This document shows positions 1 to 11,050 of a stretch of DNA of 64,000 bases, piece after piece. The first letter of the stretch is position 1. Every line of letters starts with the position of its first letter. Source of the stretch: Plantago major (taxonomy: Eukaryota; Streptophyta; Magnoliopsida; Lamiales; Plantaginaceae); assembly GCA_026545765.1 (NCBI GenBank), contig CM048841.1, positions 93,267,352 through 93,331,351 on the forward strand, given 5' to 3'. A model generated the notes under the pieces. It had not been told where the DNA came from. It worked only from the letters and a program-made list of their open reading frames with translations, and made no database searches. Position numbers and translations under genes: made by a program.

Positions 1-286
1 TAGTGGGAGGGAGATTAGAAAGAGTCGATAGATGTATGTTGTGTGTTCTGCACCTGTGTGCTTGAATGAGACAAACAAAGTCTCTGATTTTTGTTTCAAT
101 ATTGCAAGGTAAGAAAAGAGGAGGCGGAGGTTTGGGGTTTCAGCTCAGTTAGGCTGATACCATGTAAATATGAAATAATTACCTCGATTGAAGTTTGTGA
201 CTTGTATTACTCTCTAATATATAGATACAAGATACAATCCATCCATCCATATATATATTATGTAAAGCACAAGGGTGTAAATCTCA

Positions 287-905
287 CCAAATTAATTCAG
301 TCCTACGTGGAATTTTATGGAATTAGTTGTATTTTAGCAAGTATATATTTCATTGTTATTTTTGGTATGTTGACTACATATATAGTTTTTATTCAATCTC
401 ATATAACTTTATCTACAAAAATCCAAAAAATATTTTGAACATATATTTGAATTCGTCGTGATAAGACGAATCCATAGACACCAATCTTGAATAGATTATT
501 TCGAGAAATTATTTTATTCATTAAAATAAAATATAAATTTATTAAATAAGATAAAATGAATTAATGGAAATTTAAAAATAGAGTATTTATTAAATAAATT
601 CAATCCTACGTGAAATTTTGTGGAATTAGTTGCATTTTCAATCAGTATATCTTCCACTATTTATTTTTGGTATGTTGGCTGCATATATAGTTTTTATTAA
701 ATCTAATATAAATTTATTCTACAAAACTCCGAAAAATATTGTGAACATATATTTAAATTCACCGTGACAAGACGAATCTATAGTCAGATTATTATTATTA
801 TTAATTAAATAAATCATTTTATTCAATAAAATAAAATATATATTTATTAAAGAAGATAAAATGAAATAATAGAATTTAAAAAATAGAGCATTTATTAAAT
901 ATTTA
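287..905. repeat. ~302-bp tandem duplication, AT-rich
   Basis: Two diverged copies lie head to tail. Each starts with a variant of TCCTACGTGGAATTTTATGG (near 300 and 602). Each continues through the same order of landmarks: a TATGTTG/CTACATATATAG block, an ACGAATC block, and an A/T-rich AAATAAAATA stretch. The copies differ by scattered substitutions and small indels, so the duplication is not recent. No coding potential is visible. The first 286 bases of the window also show no gene. Confidence 0.7.
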
Positions 906-976
906 ATACTCCACCCATCTATTTAACAATAAATTAATAGATATTTAGATTTTCAATTATAAATTTTGATTCTACG

Positions 977-1085
977 GTTGAGCAAAGTCCGAATAGGGGG
1001 GGGGGGGGGAATTTTGTTCCATGATGTTTTGCCATGTTAAACGTGAGGCTAATGTTTTAGCGCTCAGATTATCAGTTGGGCGTGA
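977..1085 (+). mobile_element. RNase H-like retroelement scrap (copy 1)
   Basis: A forward frame near 1023-1075 reads FCHVKREANVLALRLS. This matches the C-terminal motif of reverse-transcriptase-linked RNase H domains (F-x-HV-x-RE-x-N-x-x-AH). It is preceded by a G-run (about 998-1009) and by a sequence also found before the second scrap at 1469. Relative to that copy it looks like an internal deletion derivative of about 250 bases. It is non-functional. Confidence 0.5.
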
Positions 1086-1468
1086 GCATGTTATTGTGAC
1101 ATCTAATTACAAATAATAATAAAAGTATATAAAGGTAAGTGCAGTCGTTGTTTCTGATAACGAATTATTTTTTTAAACTTGATCTGTGATTGGAAAAAAA
1201 GAGAAAATACTGAAAAATAATAAATAAAAGAGAGAAACTTACGCCAATGGGATTCGAACCATGCATCTTCTACTGAAACAATGACACATGAACGTATCAA
1301 ATTCAAATTGAATTAGTAAGATCAACATATGAGATTTAAATTGAATTACAAACTTAGTGAAACTTTTTAAATTATTATACTACTTTGAATATACTGTAAT
1401 ATATAAAGTTGATGGGCTAAATCCACAAGATTCATTCAAATTCCAGCCATCCTACGTGAAATGTCGAT

Positions 1469-1830
1469 ACGGTTGGGCAGAGTCCGAATAGGGGTACGTA
1501 TTAGTGTTGTTGCTAGGGATCATGAGGGCAATGTTATTGTTTGGTGAATTTTATTTTATGTCTTATGGTTGCTGAAAATGCAGAAGGCTGGCCAACCAAA
1601 TTAAGAACAAAATTTGTTCGAGATTTTGAGTGGCAACATGTAGTAATTGAAATGGATTGTTCTTTGGTGATTAGATATCTTAACTAGACAAATTTTAGCT
1701 TTGCCCCTTTATTTCACTTTTCAAATAAATTCAGTTATTTGATTGAGAATTAAGTTTTGCCAAGTTAAACGTGAGGGTAACGTTTTAGCACATATTATCA
1801 GTTGGGTGTTCTTATGATGATGTTGGTTTG
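1469..1830 (+). mobile_element. degenerate RNase H domain of a non-LTR-type element (copy 2)
   Basis: Forward frames show the ordered pieces of a plant RVT_3-type RNase H domain. They are a VVARDHEGNVIV-like strand (about 1510-1545), an AE-containing helix (about 1575), a VVIEMDCSLVI segment with the catalytic-type Asp (about 1630-1670), and a terminal FCQVKREGNVLAHIIS motif (about 1757-1805). The pieces lie in different frames with stops between them. This is dead retroelement sequence, and no A-tail or target duplication could be set. From 1831 to about 2230 nothing recognisable is seen. Confidence 0.6.
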
Positions 1831-2235
1831 GTATATTTGTATTATCTACACCAAGATCGTTTTAGCATATATTGTTATATTGGTATATTTGTTACTATAT
1901 GTGCTTTTTTTAGTTCCAGGAGATGGAAGAGATACACATGAGCTAATTGGTGGTGTGTTGATCTTTACATGTCTATCAACAACATTTTACACGTGAAAAC
2001 TTTCAAGTTCCTTTTCTATATGTATAAGATTCGATCGATAGGATGAGGTACAAGGGTTCTCTTCTCTACGGTCTCTGGCTGGAAGGACTGGTTCTATACA
2101 ACCAGAATTCAACCCCGTTCGAAATAATGATGTTCAGGTCCGGTCTGGCATATACTCGAACCCATTACATACCTGTGTTACAATACCCGAGCGCAACATT
2201 TTATGATTAAGTTAGTAAAAAGTACATTTTTCGCC

Positions 2236-2570
2236 GGCAAGGTGGGGGGAGTCTGCATATACTCTCTAGGCGGGGAAACTCTCTTCGATCTTCGCTCTAC
2301 TTTCTTGATCCATAACGGGCCTGGGGGATCTACTCTCTATGTGGGGAAACTAAATTCGATCTTCTCTATACTTTCTTGATCTCCATAACGAGCCGGGGGA
2401 GGGGGGGGATCAGCTTATACTCTCTAGGCGGAGAAAATGTCTTCGATCTTCTCTGTACTTTCTTGATTTCCATGACGGGCCGGTTTGGGGGGGGGGGGGT
2501 CTGGCAGGTACTCTCTAAACTATCTTCTATCTTCTCTCTACTTTCTTCATCCATAACTGGCCCGGGGTGA
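2236..2570. repeat. minisatellite, about 4 diverged units of 80-95 bp
   Basis: The unit carries TACTCTCTAGGCGGGGAAAC, then CTTCGATCTTCTCTCTAC, then TTTCTTGATCCATAACGGGC, followed by a variable G-run. Units begin near 2257, 2330, 2417 and 2508. G-run length and small indels differ between units. Any open frame across it is low-complexity and not a credible protein. Confidence 0.75.
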
Positions 2571-2573
2571 GGG

Positions 2574-2765
2574 GGACAACCGTACCATATGAAATTATGT
2601 TTGTAGAATAATAATTTTTGTGTTTTTTGTGGGGTGACGCATACCACTGCGGGGTTGTTGGGAACCGGTGGGTTGGAAAAAACAACCGTAACATGTGAAA
2701 ATTAAGTTTGTATAATATTTTTTTGTGTCTGTTGTGGGGTGACCACATACCACCGCGGGGTTGAT
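2574..2765. repeat. tandem duplication of a ~107-bp unit
   Basis: Two copies of a unit run from ACAACCGTAMCATRTGAAA to CATACCACYGCGGGGTTG (about 2574-2658 and 2681-2765). They share TTTTGTGTYTKTTGTGGGGTGAC in the middle. The unit directly abuts the minisatellite, so the locus has expanded by more than one slippage or unequal exchange event. Confidence 0.7.
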
Positions 2766-3068
2766 TGTGTTGTATATTTTTGTATTTTATTTTGGTTTCG
2801 TTCGAGGGATAATTTTTTTTTTAAAACATGTACCTGTTACTAATTAACAGGTCGGGTACGGTAGGATCCTATTTTTACATTTTCTATAGTTAACATAAAT
2901 AAACACTCAATGATATATTATTGGATGAAGAATGACTACCGACCGACACCACGATCAACGTTATTCACATCAATTTAACTACCTTATTTTCTCGATTAAT
3001 TTATTTTATCACCCCTTTATATTTATTATTAAAAGTAAACTATATCGTAGCATCGCCACGGGTTAGTA

Positions 3069-3160
3069 CTAGTACAAATACTATTAGGTAAAGTATAACT
3101 ATACAAATACTATTAGGTAAAGTATATCTATACAAATACTATTAGGTAAAGTACAACTAT
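3069..3160. repeat. 3 x ~31-bp tandem repeat
   Basis: Three near-identical copies of TACAAATACTATTAGGTAAA followed by GTATAACTA occur in a row. The rest of 2766-3484 holds no gene. It forms the upstream region of the wax-synthase-like gene, and no clear TATA box was found. Confidence 0.85.
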
Positions 3161-3484
3161 AATAAATATAACCAACTATGATTCTAAGTATCTTCAATTT
3201 TATTTATTTCCTTTTAACACTCATCTAAAATCAATTTCTTGTTAAAACTGAATTTCTTTGTCCGACAAAGTAAAAAACTCAACAATTTATTTGGTACGGT
3301 ATTACAGGGTGGTGCAACTTGCACACTTTGAATATTGGAGAAAATAACATGAACGTGAATCAGCAAACCAATAAGTCAATAACGAATTCCTTCCAGTTTT
3401 GAGTATCAATATTTTCCTGCTTTTCCCAAGTCTGAATCACCAAAAACAGAGTTGACTTAACTCAAACAGAGAAAAAACAGAATC

Positions 3485-4584
3485 ATGGAAGAACAGCTCA
3501 AGAACCTGATTCAACATTGGATCCAAGGAGAACCAACCAGCCTCATCAAAGTATGGCTCACAGCCTACCTATCCCTCACGTACTGTTACATCGCTGGAAA
3601 GTTCCTCCACAAGCCCACCACCCGACTAGCCGCCTTCCTCCCCGTGATCATCCTCTTCCTCCTCATCCCGCTCCACCTCCACACCGTCCTTGTAGGAGGC
3701 ATCTCCTCTTTCTTCCTCGCCTGGCTCACCAACTTCAAGCTCCTCATGTTCGCTTTCCATGCCGGTCCTCTATCAGTAGGGTGGAGTCAGAAATGAAATT
3801 TTGTGGGGCGAGATCAGATCATCAAATCTCGCTCCCCACATTCATTGCCTTAGCTACCCTCCCAATCAAACTCCAATCCTCACAATCATCCCAACAAAAA
3901 CACAATCCATCTTTCCTCAACTACTTTATCAAAACTCTCTTGTTCACTTCACTTCTCAAAATCTACGACTACGAAAACTCGATGCATACGTTAGTCCTAA
4001 TGGCGTTTCAATCCTTTCAAATGTACTTATGCTTGGAGCTAATGCTAGCCATCACATTAGCCATAGCTCGAGGCTTGTTAGGTGCGGAACTAGAGCCGCA
4101 ATTCAACGAACCATACCTCTCAAGTTCGCTTCAGGATTTCTGGGGTAAGAGATGGAACCTTATGGTAACGCGTGTATTGCGACCTGCCGTATACCTCCCC
4201 ATGTTGGGATTTTCATCCGGGATTGTGGGCCGTAAGTGGGCCCCACTTCCGGCCGTGATGTCAACATTTGTCGTTTCGGGATTGATACATGAGTTGTTAC
4301 TTTACTATTATTGTCGAACGAGGCCCACGTGGAGGATGACGTGCTTTTTTGTATTGCACGGGGCATGTTTGGCGGTTGAGATTCTTGTTAAGAAGGTTTT
4401 GAAGGGTAGGTTTCTGTTGCCGAGGGTGATTGCAACGGTGTTGACCGTTGGGTTCGTGATGGTTAGTGCATTGTGGTTGTTTTTGCCGCCGTTTTTGGGG
4501 TGTGGCACAGATAAAAGAGCGTTGGAGGAGGTGAATGGCGTTGGTTCGTTTTTTAAGGATGTTGTTAACACTTTTTCGACTTGA
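3485..4584 (+). pseudogene. MBOAT wax-ester synthase-like gene, frameshifted
   Basis: The family (long-chain-alcohol O-fatty-acyltransferase, wax synthase) joins fatty alcohols to acyl-CoA in the ER membrane. The first frame (3485-3796, 103 aa) starts MEEQLKNLIQHW and has hydrophobic helices ending in LLMFAFHAGPLS, the usual N-terminal third. The sequence resumes in another frame at about 3825 with SLPTFIALATLPIKLQ and runs to 4584. It includes DFWGKRWN, the membrane region with GLIHELLLYYY (MBOAT His), and a hydrophobic C-terminus. Together these cover a normal family length (about 350 aa) with no introns. The break lies in an inserted inverted duplication of about 44 bp. It gives a TGA for the first frame, overlapped by an in-frame ATG (3793) of the second (ATGA). 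A 263-aa N-truncated product from that ATG is possible but would lack the first membrane helices. It is probably a pseudogene, and an assembly error cannot be excluded. Confidence 0.8.
3791..3846. repeat. imperfect inverted duplication inside the wax-synthase-like gene
   Basis: The left arm 3791-3814 (AATGAA..TGTGGGGCGAGAT) is an imperfect reverse complement of the right arm 3826-3846 (ATCTCGCTCCCCACATTCATT), with a loop of about 11 bases. The right arm encodes conserved family residues (SLPTFIA), so the left arm is the added copy. Its net length is 2 modulo 3, which explains the frameshift. Confidence 0.7.
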
Positions 4585-5429
4585 TGGTTGTGATCATCTA
4601 CCACATTTCATATCGCGCTCTAGATGAAGTCTATATGAATTTACACTATTGTATCGTGTACCTATCAATATTGTGATAGATGTTAGATGATCGAGCCATG
4701 GATGTAGGTTATATGAGTTTACCTTGTCATTCATCTGTAATGTTATAGTCAAGCATACACCCTTCATATATCTATTTTAAGTGCGTAATATTTGCACAAG
4801 TCAATCACTCTCTCGTTTTCTTTATGATCGAGCCCTTATCTGTTCGTTAATTAAAAAATTAAAATATATAAAGTAGGTGGGAGTGGGATATAGAGTAATC
4901 ACACACTAGTCGGACTTGAAGGAGAAGTTAGGGAAAGGCAAACCATGAATGTTGGTTGAATTTCCCAACCATAAAACGGCACCGAAATCGCGTTTAACAT
5001 TTACTCAAGTAATGACGTGTTCGAGTCGGTCCTCTTTCCACAAATTAACGTTGTTGGCTGGCTTGCGCCTGACTTGATTTTTATGGTCTTATATATTCTT
5101 ACAAAAAGACAAATCCAAGTTCATTTTCCCTTTTTCTTCATTTTGGTGTTTTTGTGACAGACTCTTACGTAAAGAAGTGATTTTTGCTCAGAATAGTTAT
5201 CACTTCTGAGGATAAGATCACAAATAACAACCCAGAATCCGATAAATCTTAGCAAAATGACATAATTTGTTAGTTTTGCTAGGCAGATTTATTTCATCAG
5301 CAATTAGCTTTTATTACTTAGTGGTGATAGTATACTGTATGAGATATTCATAATCCGAACATAAACCACATAGTTATATGAGGATTAGGATCAATGAGTC
5401 AAAATACTTCAGAATGGTATTCGCCTTGG
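4585..5429. other. intergenic, nothing recognised
   Basis: This is the 3' flank of the wax-synthase-like gene and AT-rich spacer. Two diverged stretches share GATCGAGCC and GTCTATATGAATTTAC-like words (about 4625-4740). No coding region or RNA gene is seen. Confidence 0.5.
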
Positions 5430-5771
5430 CAGTGACGGAGCCAGAAAAGTTATATGAGGATTAGGTTTATTTAGTATTTCTGACAGTGACGGAGCCAGAA
5501 AAGTTGTCAAGACAAGGCAAACTTTAACTAAAACATTGATTAAATAATAAAATTATGAAAAAGAGTAAAAAAAAAATGAACATGATGAGATTCGAACACA
5601 ATACCTCACCTTGAAAAGGTTCAACAAACTCCACTCCAAAAATTATGATGGGATTCAAACACAATACCTCACCTTCAAAAAGTTCAACAAACTCCACTCC
5701 AACAGTCCAAATTTTGTTATCATGCATCAACAGTACCTTGTGGGCTGTCTTGCCCCTGGCAACGGTCCTGC
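5430..5771. mobile_element. non-autonomous DNA element with CAGTGACGGAGCCAG ends
   Basis: CAGTGACGGAGCCAGAAAAG occurs at 5430 and again at 5484. The right side ends TTGCCCCTGGCAACGGTCCTG (to 5771), and its reverse complement partly matches the 5484 end. Inside are two tandem copies of a ~62-bp unit (5583-5637, 5646-5700) with ATTCRAACACAATACCTCACC and TTCAACAAACTCCACTCC. Ends of the CAGTGRCGGAGCCA type mark a common class of short plant elements. The superfamily cannot be assigned from this copy. Confidence 0.45.
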
Positions 5772-8423
5772 AAAGTGCAAACTCCTGAAGATAGACAAAG
5801 GACCGAACCAACAAGATTAAAGTCACCATAGGTGACACGTCACTAAAGTACTACTCAATCTCTATATCTGAAAGACACGAAACACAGATCAGAGTCTCTT
5901 CGGTATGAGTCTGATCCCGACTTGTCAATTGGGCAAACCGGCTAAAGAGACGAAATCCTTATCCTCTCTTAGATATATAGGTACGAAGCAAGCAACGGAC
6001 AAAGCAAGTTGAACATTTAGTGGTTTAATTGAATTGTATACTGTGGTTTGGTGGTTAGACGAGCTGCATTGCAGCTCGTCAGTAGCTGGCGCGTCAGCAG
6101 ACTCACCCGTCACTATGTGACGGGTGAGTTGCAATTTGGCTGCTGCCATGTGTCGTTTTATTTTTTTTTAATTGTCCAATTTTAAACGCGAATAACTTGA
6201 AAAATAAAAATCAACAACGGCTTTGTATTTTCGAGATCTACAAATAGAGACCACTCTTGACTATGTTTGGATCATCCCATCTCAAACTCATTTTTCTCTC
6301 TTAATTAAAATTAAAATTGTAAAACGACTTCTAAAAATGCAATTTTATTAATTTCAACTTCTAAACACTCTTATAATATGTTAAATATGTTTTAAAAAAC
6401 ATTTAAAAAAAATTTTGGAATTTCGTGACGGCCCACGTCGTCAAAATCTAAATCGCGGATCAAAATCTGCCACTGACGCGTCACGGAGCCGTCACTCAAT
6501 GCGGGTAGTCTTAGTATTTGGACGTTTTTACATCCCTTGACCTCGTAAAAGCAACTCTTTTTTCACAGGGTATGAAGTTAAGTTAAAACTCAAACCAAAC
6601 ACCCCCTCCCCCATGAAAGATAAGCGTGCACGCAACATTTGTTAATCAACATTAGCCATTTGATTAGTCGTATAGTAATGCAAACATAAAGGACATATCA
6701 AGGCTACACAAGTTTCTTGCCAAGAAATTTCAAATGATACCATGTTTATAAACAAGGAAGACTAGCATTAATTTATAGCAATATAATGAACAATGTTTAC
6801 CAATTCAATAGATTGGAATGTTCTCATAGCATTGTATAAAAGTTTCCAATGTCCTTAAAATCTTGATAAAGACCAATTCTAGTTATGAAAAATAACATAT
6901 CAAAACCATATTCTTACCACCGTTCACATAAACACTGATTAGTAATTGATTGAATCACACGTCGACATCTCTATAGATTCAAAGTTATAAACGAATTCGA
7001 ACTAATTCAAACACGTATAAATTTTCTAACGATGTTTGAAGGTATATATATCGTATAATAAAAAAAATTCTAATGATGTTTGGAGGTATGCATCGTATAA
7101 TAACTTAGGGAATTTGATGCAGAATCTGTATGCACCCTTAAATGTGCAAGACCACTCTATAGTCCCAATTGCTTTGATTTCAAATCATTATCTTCCAGAG
7201 TATTGATGGGTTGTTTGGATCGGAATTTTAATTGAGTCCTTTTTAATTGAGGTGAAGTAATGAATAGTGACTAAATTTTAATTGAATTGTTAAAATTTAT
7301 GTTTGGTATAAAGTTAAATAAATTGAGTGTAAAAGACAAACAAAAAGTTTGTGGAAAGTTAATTGAGTCAATGTGGAAATAAATTGAGTCTATTATAATT
7401 CAGTCCAAACACAATGATCAACAAAACTCAATTAAAATTGAGCAGGAATTCTAAGCGAATCAGTCCGTGAAAGTTTAGAATGGGAGAGTGACACATGACA
7501 TATGTCTAATTTTCTGCCAAACCATATTATGCTATTGTTTCCGTTGACCAAGTCAATGACACCTTGTTACAAAGAAATACAGCATCTGAGCGCTTCCTCA
7601 CAACAAACATTATTGCCGAAAGAACACTATAAAATTCTGCATTTTGTACTTCTTCTTTTTTACTTTAATAAAAAGAAAACATTATTTCCTCCAAATATTA
7701 CTAACACTAAATCAATTAATCATTTGTGCTCACTACATGACACATAGCGATATCTAGTTAATCTATAGTCATGTATGATCACATCTTCCAACCATAAGAG
7801 TCAAAATATCTCAAATAAATAGACCGCACTCTGAACCCCGAAATCAAAATGTATTACCGAGTACGGAGGTAATAAGATAGACTTTGTACACCAAAAGATA
7901 TTACCTAGTCCAAAGGTGATAAAATAAACATGACTTTGTAGTCTTTGTACATCAAAACCTGCCTCGCTTTGATCACTAGTATGGTGTTTTGAAGAAAGAC
8001 AAACATAAAAACACAAGAATTGAAGAAAAATCAAACTTGAATTGTCAGGAGTGGGAAAGTAGTCACCTCACCTTATTAATTACTTCATCCGTATTAAATA
8101 AATTTTCCATCTTAATTTTCGACACACAACACTATATATATTACACGCTTGCCGCATATTACATATGGGGTTATTGGAGAATATATATAAATTACTACTA
8201 CATTATAAATGAATAATATAAAATTATACAGAATAATACTGTATTCTTAAAATAACAAAGAAATGAAAATGGACAATTTTGATAAAACGGTTAAAACCGG
8301 AAAGCATATAAAATATGGGTAGGATGTAACACTATTTTCTTGACCAATTCTCATTTCCCACCCACAAGGTGTACTGTGTCCAACTCTATTGTAAACTGCT
8401 AGTCCACACTACCAATTTCCCTC
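5772..8423. other. intergenic region with MITE-like sequence
   Basis: No gene is supported. Besides the palindromes near 6.1 and 6.5 kb, 7208-7412 looks like a MITE. It starts GGGTTGTTTGGATC and ends CAGTCCAAACAC, and is filled with AATTGAGT-type repeats, but no clean target duplication was found. The last few hundred bases are the promoter of the lipid transfer protein gene. Confidence 0.45.
6058..6129. repeat. two adjacent perfect palindromes
   Basis: 6058-6080 is a perfect inverted repeat with 11-bp arms (GACGAGCTGCA/TGCAGCTCGTC) and a 1-nt centre. 6101-6129 has perfect 13-bp arms (ACTCACCCGTCAC/GTGACGGGTGAGT) and a 3-nt loop. Another GTGACGG...CCGTCAC pair brackets 6425-6495. The shared GTGACGG words suggest parts of one palindrome-rich mobile element of about 0.45 kb whose outer ends I could not set. 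Confidence 0.7.
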
Positions 8424-8431
8424 TATAAATA
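8424..8431 (+). promoter_or_regulatory. TATA box of the LTPG gene
   Basis: CTCTATAAATACACCC lies about 95 bases before the ATG. This is the expected place for a TATA box with a transcription start near 8455 and a 5' leader of about 70 bases. Confidence 0.7.
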
Positions 8432-8525
8432 CACCCACATACCCATCCACTAATCATCACACAACCCATAGTCTACATATCCATTCACCATTAAAACAAA
8501 CACCATCTCCTACCAAAAAAACAAA

Positions 8526-10404
8526 ATGTCTACAACCACCACCATGATGGCGGTGATCCTCGCCGTGGCGGTGATGTTTGCGGTGGCGGAAGGACAGACG
8601 GCAACTTGCGCGTCGGACCTCGTTAATTGTGCAAGTGATCTGAACTCAACCGGACCTCCATCACAAGGATGCTGTACTTCAATCGAAAGAGTTGTCAGAA
8701 CTCAACTCCCTTGTCTTTGCAACCTTATTAACAACCCAAGTGCCCTTGCTGGGATTAATCTAACTCAGGCCCTTGAGATTCCTGTTCGTTGCAATATCTC
8801 CGGTGACACCAGCCCCTGCAGCACTGGTACGTTTTTCGTTTTTGCCCGTTCCAAATTTTGTAAATTTTTTATTCATACTACCCACTAAGTAAATATTACC
8901 GTTACACACCGTTATAAAAATCAAGAATGTCTCACAAGTGTGAATGTGTGAATAGTGTAAGTAAAGTTGAAAGTTAAAAGGACATGTGTCACAGTCTTGA
9001 TAGCTAAGACAAAATATCTTTCGGAAAGTATATGCTTCTTTTCTGTGTTTTCACATTTTATAATAATCTTCACATGGAGAATTAAGCTTAACATGTTAGG
9101 TTCAAATTATTTGAAATTTTAAAAAAATCAAAATAGATATTTCCTGTTCCCATGTCTCATCAAAATGTGAGATTTGATTTGTCCGACTTTAACCACAAAT
9201 TATTCACGGAAAGTAGTTATCAAAGGCTTGAGTATTCCAATTGCGAAGATGTGAGTTTAATCCGCGTTTTATTTTTTTATGCAGCCGCGACTCCAGGTTC
9301 ATCGCCAGGAGGTAACTATGATCTTTCCCTTCTAATTGAATATAATTCCTAGTTTTAAGAACCTGACTCCTTTACACTAGTATTGCATTCTTATTACTTA
9401 TTAGTATTCGATAGAGTCCGAAATGCACTATCAAATTAGCTAACTTTTCAACTAATTCACTGCCTATCTAATTTATTGTATATCTTAGCTTCAAGTGCTC
9501 TACCTAATAATCTATCATTGATCTCCAGTTTCAACTGCCACTAATGACCTACTATAATTTATCAAGTAATGTTACTAAGTACAGTACTTAACAAAATTAA
9601 CTAGCGGATTAATTAATTAGGGGTGTACATATAGTCCATGTGGTGATCATAAATTGCAGTTGGTGGGTAGTGCTTAAATGAATTTTTGGCCGGTTGGTAG
9701 TAGATGGCTTGATTAAATAGTTTATTCAATGCCAACTTCTCAACAAAAATGTTTCGAACAAATTATACTCATTTCAAAGTTTGACACTTATCATGAAAAT
9801 GATGTGCAAAAACGCGGATTTGGTGTCACCAATTCTTGACCAAAAACATAGCAATAGCTAATTGGACACTCAGACATTCACATTATTCTGTTTGGTTTGA
9901 ATTTTTTAACACAATTTGGACTCATTTGGGTACACGTCCAAACATATATGCTAACCTTTTTCGACTTGTGATATGAGATGACTCGCATGTGATCAGGTAT
10001 ATTATTATTGTTTGGATAACTAACATGAGCAGTTTGCAAATCATTTTATTGACATTTACCAAACAAACTTATTATATTAAAATTACCTTATTTTGATCAA
10101 ACAAAATCAAACGACGTGATAAAATAATTGATAAGGTCGTAAATAAATACATTTTAAAAGTTGGGTTCGTATTTGCAACCTAACTCTTTTCTTGTGCCAA
10201 TTACATCAATTCATAATGAGTATGCTTCTCAACTTACGAAACATATATGGAACAAGTTCATAAATTTTATGGCGGATTTTCTTGAATCATATTTCAGGGC
10301 GTATACCCGGTGGAGGTAGTGGTGGTGGCAACGGTGTCGGAACAATTGCATGGAGTGCAATGCCAGCTCTACTCTTTTTCTGGGCTGTCTCAACTCTCTT
10401 CTAG
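8526..10404 (+). CDS. GPI-anchored non-specific lipid transfer protein (LTPG-like), 3 exons
   Basis: Predicted exons are 8526-8826, 9285-9311 (only 27 nt) and 10298-10404, all with GT-AG introns and phase 1 joins, giving 144 aa. The N-terminus is a signal peptide (about residues 1-23, MMAVILAVAVMFAVAEG). It is followed by the complete eight-cysteine nsLTP pattern C..C..CC..CxC..C..C ending TSPCSTG. The C-terminus is a short Gly/Ser linker (IPGGGSGGGNG) and a hydrophobic tail ending AMPALLFFWAVSTLF, typical of a GPI-attachment signal. The family binds lipids at the outer face of the plasma membrane and helps export cuticular or suberin lipids. That role is inferred from the family. The start is the first ATG after the TATA box. 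The microexon keeps the frame and adds the Pro/Ser/Gly linker. Without it, joining exon 1 to exon 3 also stays in frame (27 is a multiple of 3). Confidence 0.85.
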
Positions 10405-11050
10405 AGGAGATACTTGATCTATTAAAAATATTTACCATATTGTTTTGACTGTTATATTATCATTTTCATTTATTTGGTGTCACAGTGCTGAGGGTTTTGT
10501 TGTAGCTAATTGAGATTGGACACCGTTGTACTTACTCCTATATATTTATTGTACCTGTTCATCACTATTGATGTATGTAGCATGTCATCATGTTGTTTGA
10601 ATATTTAAATTGTATGTGAAATAAGAAAACTTACAGTACAATTGATTAAAATAGAATAACTATGGCATCGATAATTTTCAACGTATTTTACCCCATTTTT
10701 GGAAAGGAATGTGCACCATACCCATTCAAACAGGTCGGTATGTGATTTACCCGTAAAAGGCAGGTCGAAATTGACACCCCTAGCGTGATCTATGTGCACA
10801 TAAGTAGGCACTTCAAGACATATTTCAGAGCATGGCTTTTTCTCAAATCAAAGACAACATATATTTCTTAAACTATCAAAGGGATAGCAGGGGAGTGAAA
10901 GTGTAACAACCAACTCCTTGATGCCATTTCAAAAGAAGAAAATTAAGAAAATCATCCAACTGAGTTACAACAATGAGTACCATCTTGAATCACCATCAAA
11001 CAAATTGACTAACCAAGACCTGTGGTAGACTTCTTCGAAAATGGCTCTGC
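10405..11050. other. convergent intergenic region
   Basis: The spacer between the 3' ends of the LTPG gene (+) and the ClpR2-like gene (-) holds both 3' UTRs. No further gene is seen. Confidence 0.5.

Noticed and set aside
1802..1996. 64-residue hydrophobic open stretch
   Set aside because: It overlaps the RNase H scrap, begins inside it, and has no signal, motif or splice context.
5590..5700. GATTCGAAC words resembling a tRNA B box (also near 1250, 45240 and 62940)
   Set aside because: No A box, anticodon stem or cloverleaf can be built. In two places the words are part of repeated transposon sequence.
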